Positions 1 through 6,744 of a DNA stretch of 12,818 bases are shown here, piece after piece; position 1 is the stretch's first letter, and each line of letters begins with the position of its first letter. This stretch comes from Methanobacterium sp. UBA8 (GTDB lineage: Archaea > Methanobacteriota > Methanobacteria > Methanobacteriales > Methanobacteriaceae). Both the position numbers and the translations under genes were made by a program. A model generated the notes under the pieces. The model was not told the DNA's origin. It made no database searches and was given only the letters and a program-made list of their open reading frames with translations. The stretch lies in assembly GCA_002509665.1 (NCBI GenBank), contig DADN01000101.1, positions 7,599 through 20,416 on the forward strand, in the 5' to 3' direction.

Positions 1-1
1 A

Positions 2-424
2 AATCCAAATGTTGAATTTACAAAAGAACTCTTAAAAGGTATACTTACAAATGAAAAACGTTATGGATATGGATCTTGCCCTTGCAGGCTAGCAGTAGGT
101 GATAAAGAGATAGACATCGATATAATCTGCCCATGTGATTACAGAGATCCTGATTTAAATGACTATGATGCATGTTACTGCGGCCTTTATATCTCAGGAG
201 ATATCCTAGAGGGTACAAAAGAAGTGTCTGCAATACCCGAAAGAAGACCTACAATAGAAGAACGAGAACAGTCCAAAAAAGGGGCTTTAAGTGGCGCGCC
301 ATCATCTCTTCAATTTCCAGTATGGAGATGCAGTGTTTGCGGTTATCTATGTGCACGTGAAGAGCCGCCAGAAGTATGTCCAATTTGTAAGGTTGAAAAA
401 GAACGCTTCAGGAAGTTTATATAA
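2..424 (+). CDS. Ferredoxin:thioredoxin reductase catalytic subunit fused to a C-terminal rubredoxin domain (5' end missing)
   Basis: The reading frame is open from base 2 to a TAA at 422-424, giving the last 140 residues; the start lies before the window. Visible residues 26-60 carry the three Cys-X-Cys motifs of FTR beta subunits (CPC at 26-28, CPC at 43-45, CYC at 58-60), which hold a [4Fe-4S] cluster and the redox-active disulfide. The third is CYC, where the plant enzyme has CHC. After a linker of about 45 residues, C110-x2-C113 and C126-P-x-C129 form a rubredoxin knuckle pair that should bind one iron. Known for the family: electrons pass from ferredoxin to a disulfide of thioredoxin or another protein. 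Inferred: the rubredoxin module is an extra electron relay or donor site. The protein is expected to be cytosolic. A T-rich tract follows the stop, so it probably ends its own transcript. Confidence 0.9.
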   Translation, partial: NPNVEFTKELLKGILTNEKRYGYGSCPCRLAVGDKEIDIDIICPCDYRDPDLNDYDACYCGLYISGDILEGTKEVSAIPERRPTIEEREQSKKGALSGAPSSLQFPVWRCSVCGYLCAREEPPEVCPICKVEKERFRKFI

Positions 425-432
425 CCAACTTA

Positions 433-447
433 ACTAATTTTTTTATT
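433..447 (+). terminator. T-rich tract, possible archaeal terminator of the FTR gene
   Basis: A run of seven T followed by A and three more T lies about ten bases after the FTR stop, with no hairpin. Oligo-T tracts of this kind terminate archaeal transcription. This is context-based only. Confidence 0.4.
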
Positions 448-570
448 TAATAACAAAAATATATACAATTCCACTTATTTTATATGATTAGAAATAAATC
501 CAACCCATTCTATCTATTTTATACCTAAATCTTAATTTAATCAAGCAAAAGAATAAATAATCATTTTAAC

Positions 571-580
571 AAATATAATA
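571..580 (+). promoter_or_regulatory. Candidate box A promoter of the polymerase-ligase operon
   Basis: The stretch AAATATAATA is the best TATA-like element before the polymerase gene. The usual spacing of about 26 bases places the transcript start near 602, only about ten bases before the ATG at 612. The mRNA would then be nearly leaderless, which fits the weak ribosome binding site there. The 425-602 gap is very AT-rich, so chance TATA-like strings are common. Confidence 0.4.
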
Positions 581-611
581 TTAAATTTGAATATCATATA
601 GGTTGGTTTTT

Positions 612-1553
612 ATGGCTTCGCTTTTAAGTTTTGCTAAAAAAAATCCGGAAGATCTAATAACTCCCTTCGGGCAAACAGATGTTCTACTCCTTTACGGCAT
701 TGCTGCAGGTAGACTTAAAAAATATTTAGGAGATCGGGAGCTTGCAAGTAAAATATGGATGCCCTCAGGTAGAATGCGTTATCTGCTTAAGAGAGGATCT
801 AAATTAGAACCATTATTTGCTCATGAGCTTGAGGAAGCTGTTACTTTAGAATTTTTAGAGCTTAGATCAAAAACAGGACATCTTTCATCTGCAAAGGGAG
901 AGCTAACAGAATTACAGACTAAAATCTGGCAGTATTTTCTTCCAAGAAAGCTTTCTGATTTCTTCTATGCCACAAATCATGAAGGCCCAGGGAAAGAGAT
1001 TGACAGGATATTTTTTGATATAGATCGATCTAAAGGCATTTCTGCAGAACATGCACATGAAACCACTCGTATTTTTGTAGAAACTATAAAAGAAGATAAT
1101 AAACTTGAAGACTTATTGGGAAATTATGAATTATTTATTAACTGGACAGGTAATTCTTTTCATGTTTTATTCTTTTTAGATAAATTAATGCCCAGTTCAT
1201 TCTATGATGAACATTTTCAGTATTCAAAAAATGATCCTGAACGAAATTTTACAGGTAAATGGGCTAAAAAAATTAATGAACAGGTTGAATTTAAGGTCGC
1301 AGGCGGTCATGAAAGACATGGAAATTCCATCAATATAGACCCTTCACAGACACCTTCAGGTAAATTATGCCGTGTTCCTCTAGGATCGCTGCATATGAAA
1401 GATCCCGAAACAATAAACGGTGTTTCTGTACCTATAACTGAAAAAATGTTTTATAATGAAGATTTGGTTTCTAAATTAACCAGTTATACTCCAAAAGATA
1501 TTATAGAAAATTTAAGTGAAATTGAAAAACACTTACCTGAAAGATTCAGGTAA
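612..1553 (+). CDS. Archaeo-eukaryotic primase-superfamily polymerase (LigD PolDom-like, NHEJ/gap-repair type)
   Basis: A 313-residue protein of single-domain size. The archaeo-eukaryotic primase (AEP) signature is complete: motif I D136-I-D138 binds the two metal ions, motif II S182-F-H184 lies in GNSFHVLFF, and motif III is D243 in SINIDPSQ, followed by the conserved R254-V-P-L-G-S-L-H261. Known relatives are the polymerase domains of bacterial LigD and the free-standing NHEJ polymerase of Methanocella; they add ribo- or deoxynucleotides at breaks and short gaps. The ATG at 612 is preferred over the in-frame TTG at 603 (Met-Val-Phe extension) because the latter would lie on top of the predicted transcript start. 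The gene runs 29 bases ahead of a DNA ligase gene on the same strand, almost certainly one operon. No Ku or phosphoesterase gene is in the window. A replicative primase small subunit is less likely, since such genes are not usually paired with ligase. Confidence 0.85.
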   Translation: MASLLSFAKKNPEDLITPFGQTDVLLLYGIAAGRLKKYLGDRELASKIWMPSGRMRYLLKRGSKLEPLFAHELEEAVTLEFLELRSKTGHLSSAKGELTELQTKIWQYFLPRKLSDFFYATNHEGPGKEIDRIFFDIDRSKGISAEHAHETTRIFVETIKEDNKLEDLLGNYELFINWTGNSFHVLFFLDKLMPSSFYDEHFQYSKNDPERNFTGKWAKKINEQVEFKVAGGHERHGNSINIDPSQTPSGKLCRVPLGSLHMKDPETINGVSVPITEKMFYNEDLVSKLTSYTPKDIIENLSEIEKHLPERFR

Positions 1554-1605
1554 AAATTAAGTAGGAAATCCCTGAAAGCCAGGTGATAAAAATTAAGTTT
1601 GAAAC
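1536..1605 (+). repeat. 35-bp imperfect tandem duplication across the polymerase-ligase junction
   Basis: Copy 1 (1536-1570) and copy 2 (1571-1605) abut. They share, in order, the blocks CCTGAAAG, AGGT, AAAAATTAAGT and GAAA. They differ by ATTC versus CC after the first block and by an extra GAT in copy 2 after AGGT. Copy 1 encodes the last residues (PERFR) and stop of the polymerase; copy 2 carries the ribosome binding site and start of the ligase. The whole intergenic spacer therefore lies inside the duplication. Confidence 0.85.
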
Positions 1606-3346
1606 ATTTACAAAAACCCTTGAAAAGCTGGAAAATACCAGTTCTCAAAATGAAATGGTGGAAATCCTCGCAGAAACATTCAAAAATTTAGGCGAAGATG
1701 AGATAGGGGAAGTCTGCTATTTAGTACTGGGCGAAATAGGTCCCGGTTATGAAGATGTTAAGCTTGGTTTAAGTGAAAAAACCGTGCAGTCTGCAATTTC
1801 ACTTGCAAGTGGTTACGATAAAACGCACGTGGGTGAAGAAATAAGAAATATTGGAGATATTGGAGAAGTTGCAATTAAAATGCTGAAAGACTCTGAAAAG
1901 AAATTTAAAAAGCTTTTAGATGAGCACAAAGAGCCATCTGTAAATGATATTTATAAAGGCTTTAGAAAAATTGCTTTTGCAGGTGGTAAAGGTTCCCAAA
2001 AGGTTAAAACTGAGACATTAGCTTCAATGCTCATGGATGCAGATGATATGGGAAGAAGATACATTGCAAGATATGCCAATGGTAAAATGAGACTTGGTAT
2101 TGGAGATATGACTGTTTTAAATGCCCTTTCTGTTTCATTTTTTGGTTCAAAGGAAAAGAAAAAAGACCTTGAGCATGCATACAACATAAGTTCAGATATA
2201 GGGCTTATATCCAGAACCCTACGCAGTAAAGGGTTACAGGGAGTTAAAGATATAGAAATTTCATTAAATAGGCCCATAAAGGCCATGTTAGCCCAAAGAG
2301 TGTCAGAATTCCAAGATATTAGAGAAAAAATTAAGTCTCAAGATATTGCAGCTGAAGAAAAATTCGACGGTGAACGGATTCAGGCCCATAAAGATGGAAA
2401 GAATATAAAATTATTTTCCCGACGTTTAACTGACATAACTGACCAATTTCCAGATTTAATTGAACATATTGAAAAATATGTTAAAGTGGAAAAAGTTATT
2501 TTAGACGGGGAAACAATGGCCTATGATTTCAAAAAGGAACTTTTTGGCTCGTTCCAGATACTAATGCAGCGGCGGAGGAAATATGGAATTAAAGAATACC
2601 GAAAAAAGATTCCTGTCAGGTACATGCTGTTCGATGTCCTTTATGTAGACGGCGAATCGTTTATGCATAAAAGCTACCCTGAAAGAAGGGAAAAACTTGA
2701 AACAATTGTAGAAGGTTCAAAATACATTGCACTGGCCAATAGAAAGGTTAGTCCTGACCTTGAAGATATAGATGATTTCTTCCAGGAGTGTATAACTAAA
2801 AATCTGGAAGGTATTGTTTGTAAATCATGCGCAGAAGATTCATATTATAAAGCTGGAGGAAGAGAGTGGACATGGATCAAATGGAAAAAAGAATACCTCA
2901 GCGAACTATCAGATACCCTTGATTTGGTTATTGTAGGTGCATTTGCAGGTAGGGGAAGACGAAGTGGTACTTATGGAGCTCTTTTATGCGCTGCTTATAA
3001 CTCTGATGAGGATGTATTCCAGACTGTCTGTAAACTGGGAACTGGATTTTCTGATGAACAGTTAGCTAACTTACCTAAAAAGCTTAAGGATGCAAAAGTA
3101 GATAAAAGTCCAGCACGAGTTACAGTGGCCAAAGAAATGAGCCCTGATTTCTGGTTTACTCCCAAATATGTGGTGGAAGTACTTGGATCAGAGATTACTA
3201 AAAGCCCTGTTCATACCTGTAACTGGAATGAATTTGAAAAGCAAGGTTTAGCTTTAAGATTTCCCAGATTCATAAGGTGGCGAGAAGAAAAATCTCCCGA
3301 ACAAGCCACAAGCTCAAACGAAATTTTACAGATGTATGAAGGATAG
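1583..3346 (+). CDS. ATP-dependent DNA ligase, partner of the upstream primase-polymerase
   Basis: A 587-residue ligase that seals nicks through an enzyme-AMP intermediate. Residues 1-235 form the N-terminal DNA-binding region. The adenylation domain has motif I K260-F-D-G-E-R (AMP-accepting lysine), SRRLTD at 279-284, DGETMAYD at 308-315, EGIVCK at 409-414 and WIKWKKEY at 431-438. The OB-fold ends with RFPRFIRWREEK at 559-570, the motif VI region. The size and domain order are those of full archaeal ligases. It follows the polymerase by 29 bases. The start is unusual: GTG at 1583 opens the frame, but AGGTGAT at 1581-1587 is a near-perfect ribosome binding site placed five bases before ATT at 1592, which would give the N-terminus (M)KFETFTKTLEK. 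A second ligase sits at 7766-9445 and differs clearly in sequence, so this one is probably the repair-specialised copy (inference). Confidence 0.93.
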   Translation: MIKIKFETFTKTLEKLENTSSQNEMVEILAETFKNLGEDEIGEVCYLVLGEIGPGYEDVKLGLSEKTVQSAISLASGYDKTHVGEEIRNIGDIGEVAIKMLKDSEKKFKKLLDEHKEPSVNDIYKGFRKIAFAGGKGSQKVKTETLASMLMDADDMGRRYIARYANGKMRLGIGDMTVLNALSVSFFGSKEKKKDLEHAYNISSDIGLISRTLRSKGLQGVKDIEISLNRPIKAMLAQRVSEFQDIREKIKSQDIAAEEKFDGERIQAHKDGKNIKLFSRRLTDITDQFPDLIEHIEKYVKVEKVILDGETMAYDFKKELFGSFQILMQRRRKYGIKEYRKKIPVRYMLFDVLYVDGESFMHKSYPERREKLETIVEGSKYIALANRKVSPDLEDIDDFFQECITKNLEGIVCKSCAEDSYYKAGGREWTWIKWKKEYLSELSDTLDLVIVGAFAGRGRRSGTYGALLCAAYNSDEDVFQTVCKLGTGFSDEQLANLPKKLKDAKVDKSPARVTVAKEMSPDFWFTPKYVVEVLGSEITKSPVHTCNWNEFEKQGLALRFPRFIRWREEKSPEQATSSNEILQMYEG

Positions 3347-3598
3347 CAAATATATTAAATCTAATTTTACATGGATATAAACTTGAAATAAATGAATATA
3401 AGGCCACTAAATTCTATATAATCTAATTTAATAGCTTATTTTTTAATAATTACTCCAATAAAAATAGTTTGATCTAAACTTTTTTATAGATAGATATTCA
3501 TAAATCAGTGCAATAAGTAATACTAAATTATAAAATAATATGATGAAATCATGAAATAGAATATCTACATGATTTTCATTTATAGTGGAGGTGAATTT

Positions 3599-3880
3599 AT
3601 GACAGATGTTATAAAAAGTAATGGAAAAAAAGAACAATTTAGTCCAGAAAAAGTAAAAAATTCCGTTAAAAATGCGGTTAAGGATGCAGGTTTTAGCCCA
3701 CAGGAAAAAATGAATGTTATAGAACATGCTTCCCAAGATGTTATACAAATGGCACAAAATAAGAGTCAAATTCAAACAAAACAAATAAGAGATACCGTAT
3801 TAACTGATTTAGAACAAGATGATCAGCAAGTTGCCAATGCATGGAAACAATATGAACGCCAGCATGGAATTAACTACTAA
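3599..3880 (+). CDS. Free-standing ATP-cone domain protein, copy 1
   Basis: A 93-residue protein made of one ATP-cone domain: the N-terminal strand-turn VIKSNGKKEQF matches the family pattern (V/I-x-K-x-N/D-G-x-x-E-x-F), followed by helix EKVKNSVKNAV and the late VANAWKQYE, the counterpart of the family's VAKAY-x-x-YR end. In ribonucleotide reductases and NrdR this domain binds ATP or dATP and controls activity or DNA binding; here nothing else is attached. The ATG at 3599 is fixed by a strong ribosome binding site, GGAGGTGA at 3587-3594, four bases upstream; an in-frame ATG at 3569 is rejected. A TATA-like TTATAAAATA sits near 3528-3537. Eight T at 3892-3899 follow the stop, suggesting its own transcript. 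Its function is not known; a small allosteric partner for another protein is possible. Confidence 0.8.
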   Translation: MTDVIKSNGKKEQFSPEKVKNSVKNAVKDAGFSPQEKMNVIEHASQDVIQMAQNKSQIQTKQIRDTVLTDLEQDDQQVANAWKQYERQHGINY

Positions 3881-3891
3881 TTCATTGAATA

Positions 3892-3899
3892 TTTTTTTT
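3892..3899 (+). terminator. Oligo-T tract after ATP-cone copy 1
   Basis: Eight consecutive T lie twelve bases after the stop codon, ahead of copy 2, whose ribosome binding site begins near 3917. This is the typical form of an archaeal intrinsic terminator. The same run with the following ATAATAAA could also act as a TATA region, so the call is tentative. Confidence 0.4.
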
Positions 3900-3927
3900 A
3901 TAATAAATGTATTATGTAGGTGAATTT

Positions 3928-4209
3928 ATGACCGATGTTATAAAAAGAAATGGAAAAAAAGAATCATTTAAACCACAGAAGTTGAGGAAATCAATTGAAA
4001 GTGCGGTTTCAGATTCAGGATCTACCATAACAAAAGAGATGAAAGCAATTGAACATGCAACACAGGACGCTGAAAATCTTGCAAGGGAAAGGAATGAAAT
4101 AAGTGCCGAGGAACTTAGAAACGAAATAGTAAATGATTTAGAGAGTGATGCGCCCAAAGTAGCTCAGGCTTGGAGAAGCTACGAACGAAAACATGGAATT
4201 AACTACTAA
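3928..4209 (+). CDS. Free-standing ATP-cone domain protein, copy 2
   Basis: A 93-residue single ATP-cone domain, with VIKRNGKKESF at the N-terminus and VAQAWRSYERKHG near the end. It has the same length as copy 1 without gaps. The ATG at 3928 is chosen because TAGGTGA (3917-3923) stands four bases before it, as in copy 1; the longer frame from 3907 would put the ribosome binding site inside the gene. About 45 bases around the start, from GGTGA on, are nearly identical to copy 1. The last 21 bases, running three past the stop codon, are identical, while the middle has diverged strongly. This suggests a tandem duplication with conserved ends. T-runs at 4213-4217 and 4220-4226 follow. No catalytic residue is seen; an ATP/dATP-binding regulatory role is inferred from the family. 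Confidence 0.8.
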   Translation: MTDVIKRNGKKESFKPQKLRKSIESAVSDSGSTITKEMKAIEHATQDAENLARERNEISAEELRNEIVNDLESDAPKVAQAWRSYERKHGINY

Positions 4210-4219
4210 TTCTTTTTAA

Positions 4220-4226
4220 TTTTTTT
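4220..4226 (+). terminator. Oligo-T tract after ATP-cone copy 2
   Basis: Two T-runs (five at 4213-4217 and seven at 4220-4226) follow the stop by a few bases. They suggest that copies 2 and 3 are separate transcripts. Confidence 0.4.
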
Positions 4227-4321
4227 ATACTTTCAACTATTTTTAACAGGTTAAAAGTTCAAAAAACTTATTTTTAAGCTATCTGAGATTTGTTGAATTA
4301 AAATCCCAGGGGATAGAAATC

Positions 4322-4621
4322 ATGACAGATATAATTAAAAGAAACGGCGAAAAAGAGCCGTTTAACGAACAAAAAGTAAAAAACTCTGTTGAAAATGCAG
4401 TTAAAGATGCAGGATATAGAACACATGCCAAAAAAAGACTCATAGATAAAACCATTAATGATGTAAATCAAGCTGTGCAGGGTAAGGACGAAATATCCTC
4501 AGCAAAAATACGCAACATAGTAATAAATGACTTTGAACAAGAATGGGACGAAGATCAAGTTCCTGTTGCAAAAGCATGGCGAAATTACGAATTAAAACAT
4601 GGTATAATTTACCGAGAATAA
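4322..4621 (+). CDS. Free-standing ATP-cone domain protein, copy 3
   Basis: A 99-residue member of the same cluster, starting MTDIIKRNGEKEPF and ending VAKAWRNYELKHG. Relative to copies 1 and 2 it has a four-residue insertion (after DFEQ, near residue 74) and two extra C-terminal residues. Its end VAKAWRNYE is the closest of the three to the ATP-cone consensus, so it may be the ancestral form. AGGGGAT at 4308-4314 is a plausible ribosome binding site seven bases before the ATG. The DNA around its start and stop lacks the near-identity shared by copies 1 and 2. It precedes the DUF72 gene by 51 bases and may be cotranscribed with it. No fused enzyme domain is present. As with its neighbours, nucleotide sensing is inferred from the domain only. 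Confidence 0.78.
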   Translation: MTDIIKRNGEKEPFNEQKVKNSVENAVKDAGYRTHAKKRLIDKTINDVNQAVQGKDEISSAKIRNIVINDFEQEWDEDQVPVAKAWRNYELKHGIIYRE

Positions 4622-4672
4622 TCATAGCCAAATATTGAATAAAATAATTATCCGTTAAATTATTTTAAAAAA

Positions 4673-5410
4673 ATGAAATCCAATCAAAAATATTTTTTAG
4701 GCTGCTCCGGATGGTATTATAATGACTGGGCAGGAGACTTTTATCCAGAAAAACTGAGTAAGTCAAGATGGTTGGAATACTACTCTAAACAGTTTAACAC
4801 TGTAGAAATTAACAACACTTTTTATCGATTTCCAAGTGAAAAGACCATTGAAGGATGGTATAATAAAACACCTGATAATTTTAAGCTTACTCTAAAAGCC
4901 AATCAGGTTATTACACACAGAAGAAGATTCAAAAATACGCAAAGTACAGTGAATCATTTTTATAGTCTTGCAAAAATCCTTGATGAAAAATTAGGATGCA
5001 TATTATTTCAGATTCCTCCCCAAAAATCAAAAGATATCGATTTTTTAAAAAATGCCGTAAAACAGTTTGACATTTCCAAAAATAATATTATAGAATTTAG
5101 ACATCCTAGCTGGTTTGACGAAGAAGTTTATGACTTATTAAACGAATTTGAAGTAGGATTTTGTTCTGTTTCATCTGCTGATCTTCCAGATGATCTTATA
5201 ATAACAGCGAATATCACTTACGTTAGATTTCATGGAGTTGGAAATGAAGAATATCATTACCTTTATTCTGATAAAGAATTGAAAGAATGGGCCAATAAGC
5301 TGAAAGAATCAAATTCAGATCATATATTCTGTTACTTTAACAATGATTACCACGCAAATGCGCCCCAAAATGCCCAAATGTTGCAAAAAATGATGGATAA
5401 ATCCCAATAA
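4673..5410 (+). CDS. DUF72 (YecE-like) TIM-barrel protein
   Basis: A 245-residue protein of typical DUF72 length. Family landmarks occur in order: GCSGWYYNDWAGDFYP at 10-25, VEINNTFYRFPS at 44-55, FKLTLKANQVITH at 70-82, ILFQIPP at 110-116, EFRHPSWF at 141-148, YVRFHG at 183-188 and CYFNNDYHANAPQNA at 220-234. The family adopts a TIM-barrel fold related to sugar-phosphate isomerases and endonuclease IV-like barrels, but no reaction is established for it. No clear ribosome binding site precedes the ATG, so it may be leaderless or coupled to the ATP-cone gene before it. Its TAA (5408-5410) touches the stop of the oppositely oriented UDG gene with no base between. A repair role is tempting from the neighbours but unproven. 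Confidence 0.9.
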   Translation: MKSNQKYFLGCSGWYYNDWAGDFYPEKLSKSRWLEYYSKQFNTVEINNTFYRFPSEKTIEGWYNKTPDNFKLTLKANQVITHRRRFKNTQSTVNHFYSLAKILDEKLGCILFQIPPQKSKDIDFLKNAVKQFDISKNNIIEFRHPSWFDEEVYDLLNEFEVGFCSVSSADLPDDLIITANITYVRFHGVGNEEYHYLYSDKELKEWANKLKESNSDHIFCYFNNDYHANAPQNAQMLQKMMDKSQ

Positions 5411-5956
5411 TTACTGTTCAACAGCTTTTTTAAGAATTACCATGTCCTCTTTTAATTGAGGTAAAAGTACACGTGAGTACAAAGCTGCAGCTGGGTGAAA
5501 AAGAGCCATATACGTTCTACCATTTAATTCATAGGTATTCCCATGGATCTGTTTAATATTCTTTTTACCAATTAATGCGTAAGCTGCGCTGTTTCCAAGC
5601 AATCCCACAATATCAGGGTCAATTAATTCTATTTGCTTGTTTAAATAGAGATCAATACATGTAGCGTACTCTAACTTTTTTGGTTTTCGGTTGTTTTCAG
5701 GCCTGCACTTTACAATTGAAGTGATATAAATATCAGGCCGATTCATGCCTGCTTCTTCTATTATCTCACTTAAAATTCTACCGGCCATTCCAATAAATGG
5801 TCTTCCAGTTTCATCTTCTTTTTTTCCGGGTGCTTCCCCTACAAGCATTATCTTAGCATTTTTCGAGCCTTCTCCAAAAACAACTTTGGTTCTGCTCTCA
5901 TGTAATGGGCATTTAACACAGGTACTAGCAACTTCACAAAGCTCTTCTAAATTCAT
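5411..5956 (-). CDS. Family 4 uracil-DNA glycosylase with [4Fe-4S] cluster
   Basis: A 181-residue enzyme that removes uracil from DNA as the first step of base-excision repair. Four cysteines sit where family 4 enzymes bind a [4Fe-4S] cluster: C13 and C16 (CVKC), C84 (VKCRPENNR) and C100. Motif A is G40-E-A-P-G with the following DETGRPFIG, and the family's glutamate is E41. N89 lies in RPENNR, and motif B is H154-P-A-A-A-L. The length matches the family. The ATG lies six bases after the stop of the membrane-protein gene, so the two are probably cotranscribed leftward. No good ribosome binding site is visible, which suggests translational coupling. The 3' end abuts the DUF72 stop. Cytosine deamination products are the expected substrate. 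No residue looks damaged. Confidence 0.93.
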   Translation of the reverse strand: MNLEELCEVASTCVKCPLHESRTKVVFGEGSKNAKIMLVGEAPGKKEDETGRPFIGMAGRILSEIIEEAGMNRPDIYITSIVKCRPENNRKPKKLEYATCIDLYLNKQIELIDPDIVGLLGNSAAYALIGKKNIKQIHGNTYELNGRTYMALFHPAAALYSRVLLPQLKEDMVILKKAVEQ

Positions 5957-5962
5957 ATGATA

Positions 5963-6481
5963 TTATTTCTTAAACAACTGTATATATGCATATTTTGCAA
6001 AATTCTTTTCACGTTTAGATTTTACAAAGCTCTTTAAAGAATCAGCTCGTGAATTAATTTTCTTAATATCAAATAGCTTCTGCATGTATCCTGCATAATC
6101 TACATTCTCAAGTTTAGATCCTATAAAATGATCTAAAGAGTTAATGTAGGAAAGAATAAGTTCAACTCTAAGCATTTCATAAACGTATTTTGCATAATAG
6201 TTTCTTTCTACGCTTTTTTGTACGAAACGAGTGATATAAGAAGCAATGATTTCCATTTCATCTGATTCATCTGTAGTTCTATGACCATGTTGATTAACAA
6301 CACCTTTGATGTTTTCTATCCCCCTAGTTGCTCCCACAGTACTTATTGCCAGTTTAAATGAAGTAATTCCAAACTTAAAGATTAGAACTCCCACTATTGC
6401 TATAAATGCCAGTAAAGCAGCATATGATGCAACCATCCATACAAGGTCCAAAACTGCCATGCCTACCATTTTGTTATTCAT
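5963..6481 (-). CDS. Unknown protein with one N-terminal membrane helix, cotranscribed with UDG
   Basis: A 172-residue protein I do not recognise. Residues about 12-36 form one strongly hydrophobic helix (VWMVASYAALLAFIAIVGVLIF). No signal-peptidase site is evident, so it is likely an anchor. The rest is charged and predicted helical, with many Lys, Tyr and Glu, and ends in a basic segment (KSKREKNFAKYAYIQLFKK). A histidine pair (HGH, residues 65-67) stands in the linker. There is no cysteine and no known catalytic motif. The start is AT-rich without a ribosome binding site; a TATA-like stretch on the minus strand near 6527-6536 gives a leader of about 25 bases. It runs six bases ahead of the UDG gene, suggesting shared expression but not necessarily shared function. 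Confidence 0.6.
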   Translation of the reverse strand: MNNKMVGMAVLDLVWMVASYAALLAFIAIVGVLIFKFGITSFKLAISTVGATRGIENIKGVVNQHGHRTTDESDEMEIIASYITRFVQKSVERNYYAKYVYEMLRVELILSYINSLDHFIGSKLENVDYAGYMQKLFDIKKINSRADSLKSFVKSKREKNFAKYAYIQLFKK

Positions 6482-6744
6482 AATATTTAAATTTTTATTA
6501 CTTTATTACCAATCTGTTCATAATTTTTTTTAAATAAGCAAAATTAACAATATTAGAAACAATTAAAAATACATATCAAAACAGTTTTACCCAACATTAG
6601 CTAAAAACAGATATTAACGCCATTAATTTGACATATGACAATACAAACAGGCGAAAAAATAAAAATATCTTTTATTAATTACTGCATTAGTATTACTTTT
6701 CCTAAAAAGTGAAAAAGAATTCTATGAAAATGAGGTAGAAATAT

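Noticed and set aside
1951..2286. A 111-residue open frame on the minus strand inside DNA ligase 1
   Set aside because: It is a shadow of a gene with complete ligase motifs on the other strand.
3569..3598. Upstream in-frame start for ATP-cone copy 1
   Set aside because: The strong ribosome binding site GGAGGTGA would lie inside the gene, and the extension is not shared with copies 2 and 3.
3347..3598. Possible gene between DNA ligase 1 and ATP-cone copy 1, including a minus-strand frame overlapping copy 1
   Set aside because: The minus-strand frame is rich in Phe, Ile and Asn as expected of antisense AT-rich DNA, and the remaining gap shows only promoter-like sequence.
3907..3927. Upstream in-frame start for ATP-cone copy 2
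   Set aside because: For the same reason: TAGGTGA four bases before ATG 3928 defines the start.
6482..6744. Possible small gene or RNA between Fpg and the membrane protein
   Set aside because: No frame with a start signal, tRNA cloverleaf or strong stem is visible; it probably holds only a promoter and a terminator.
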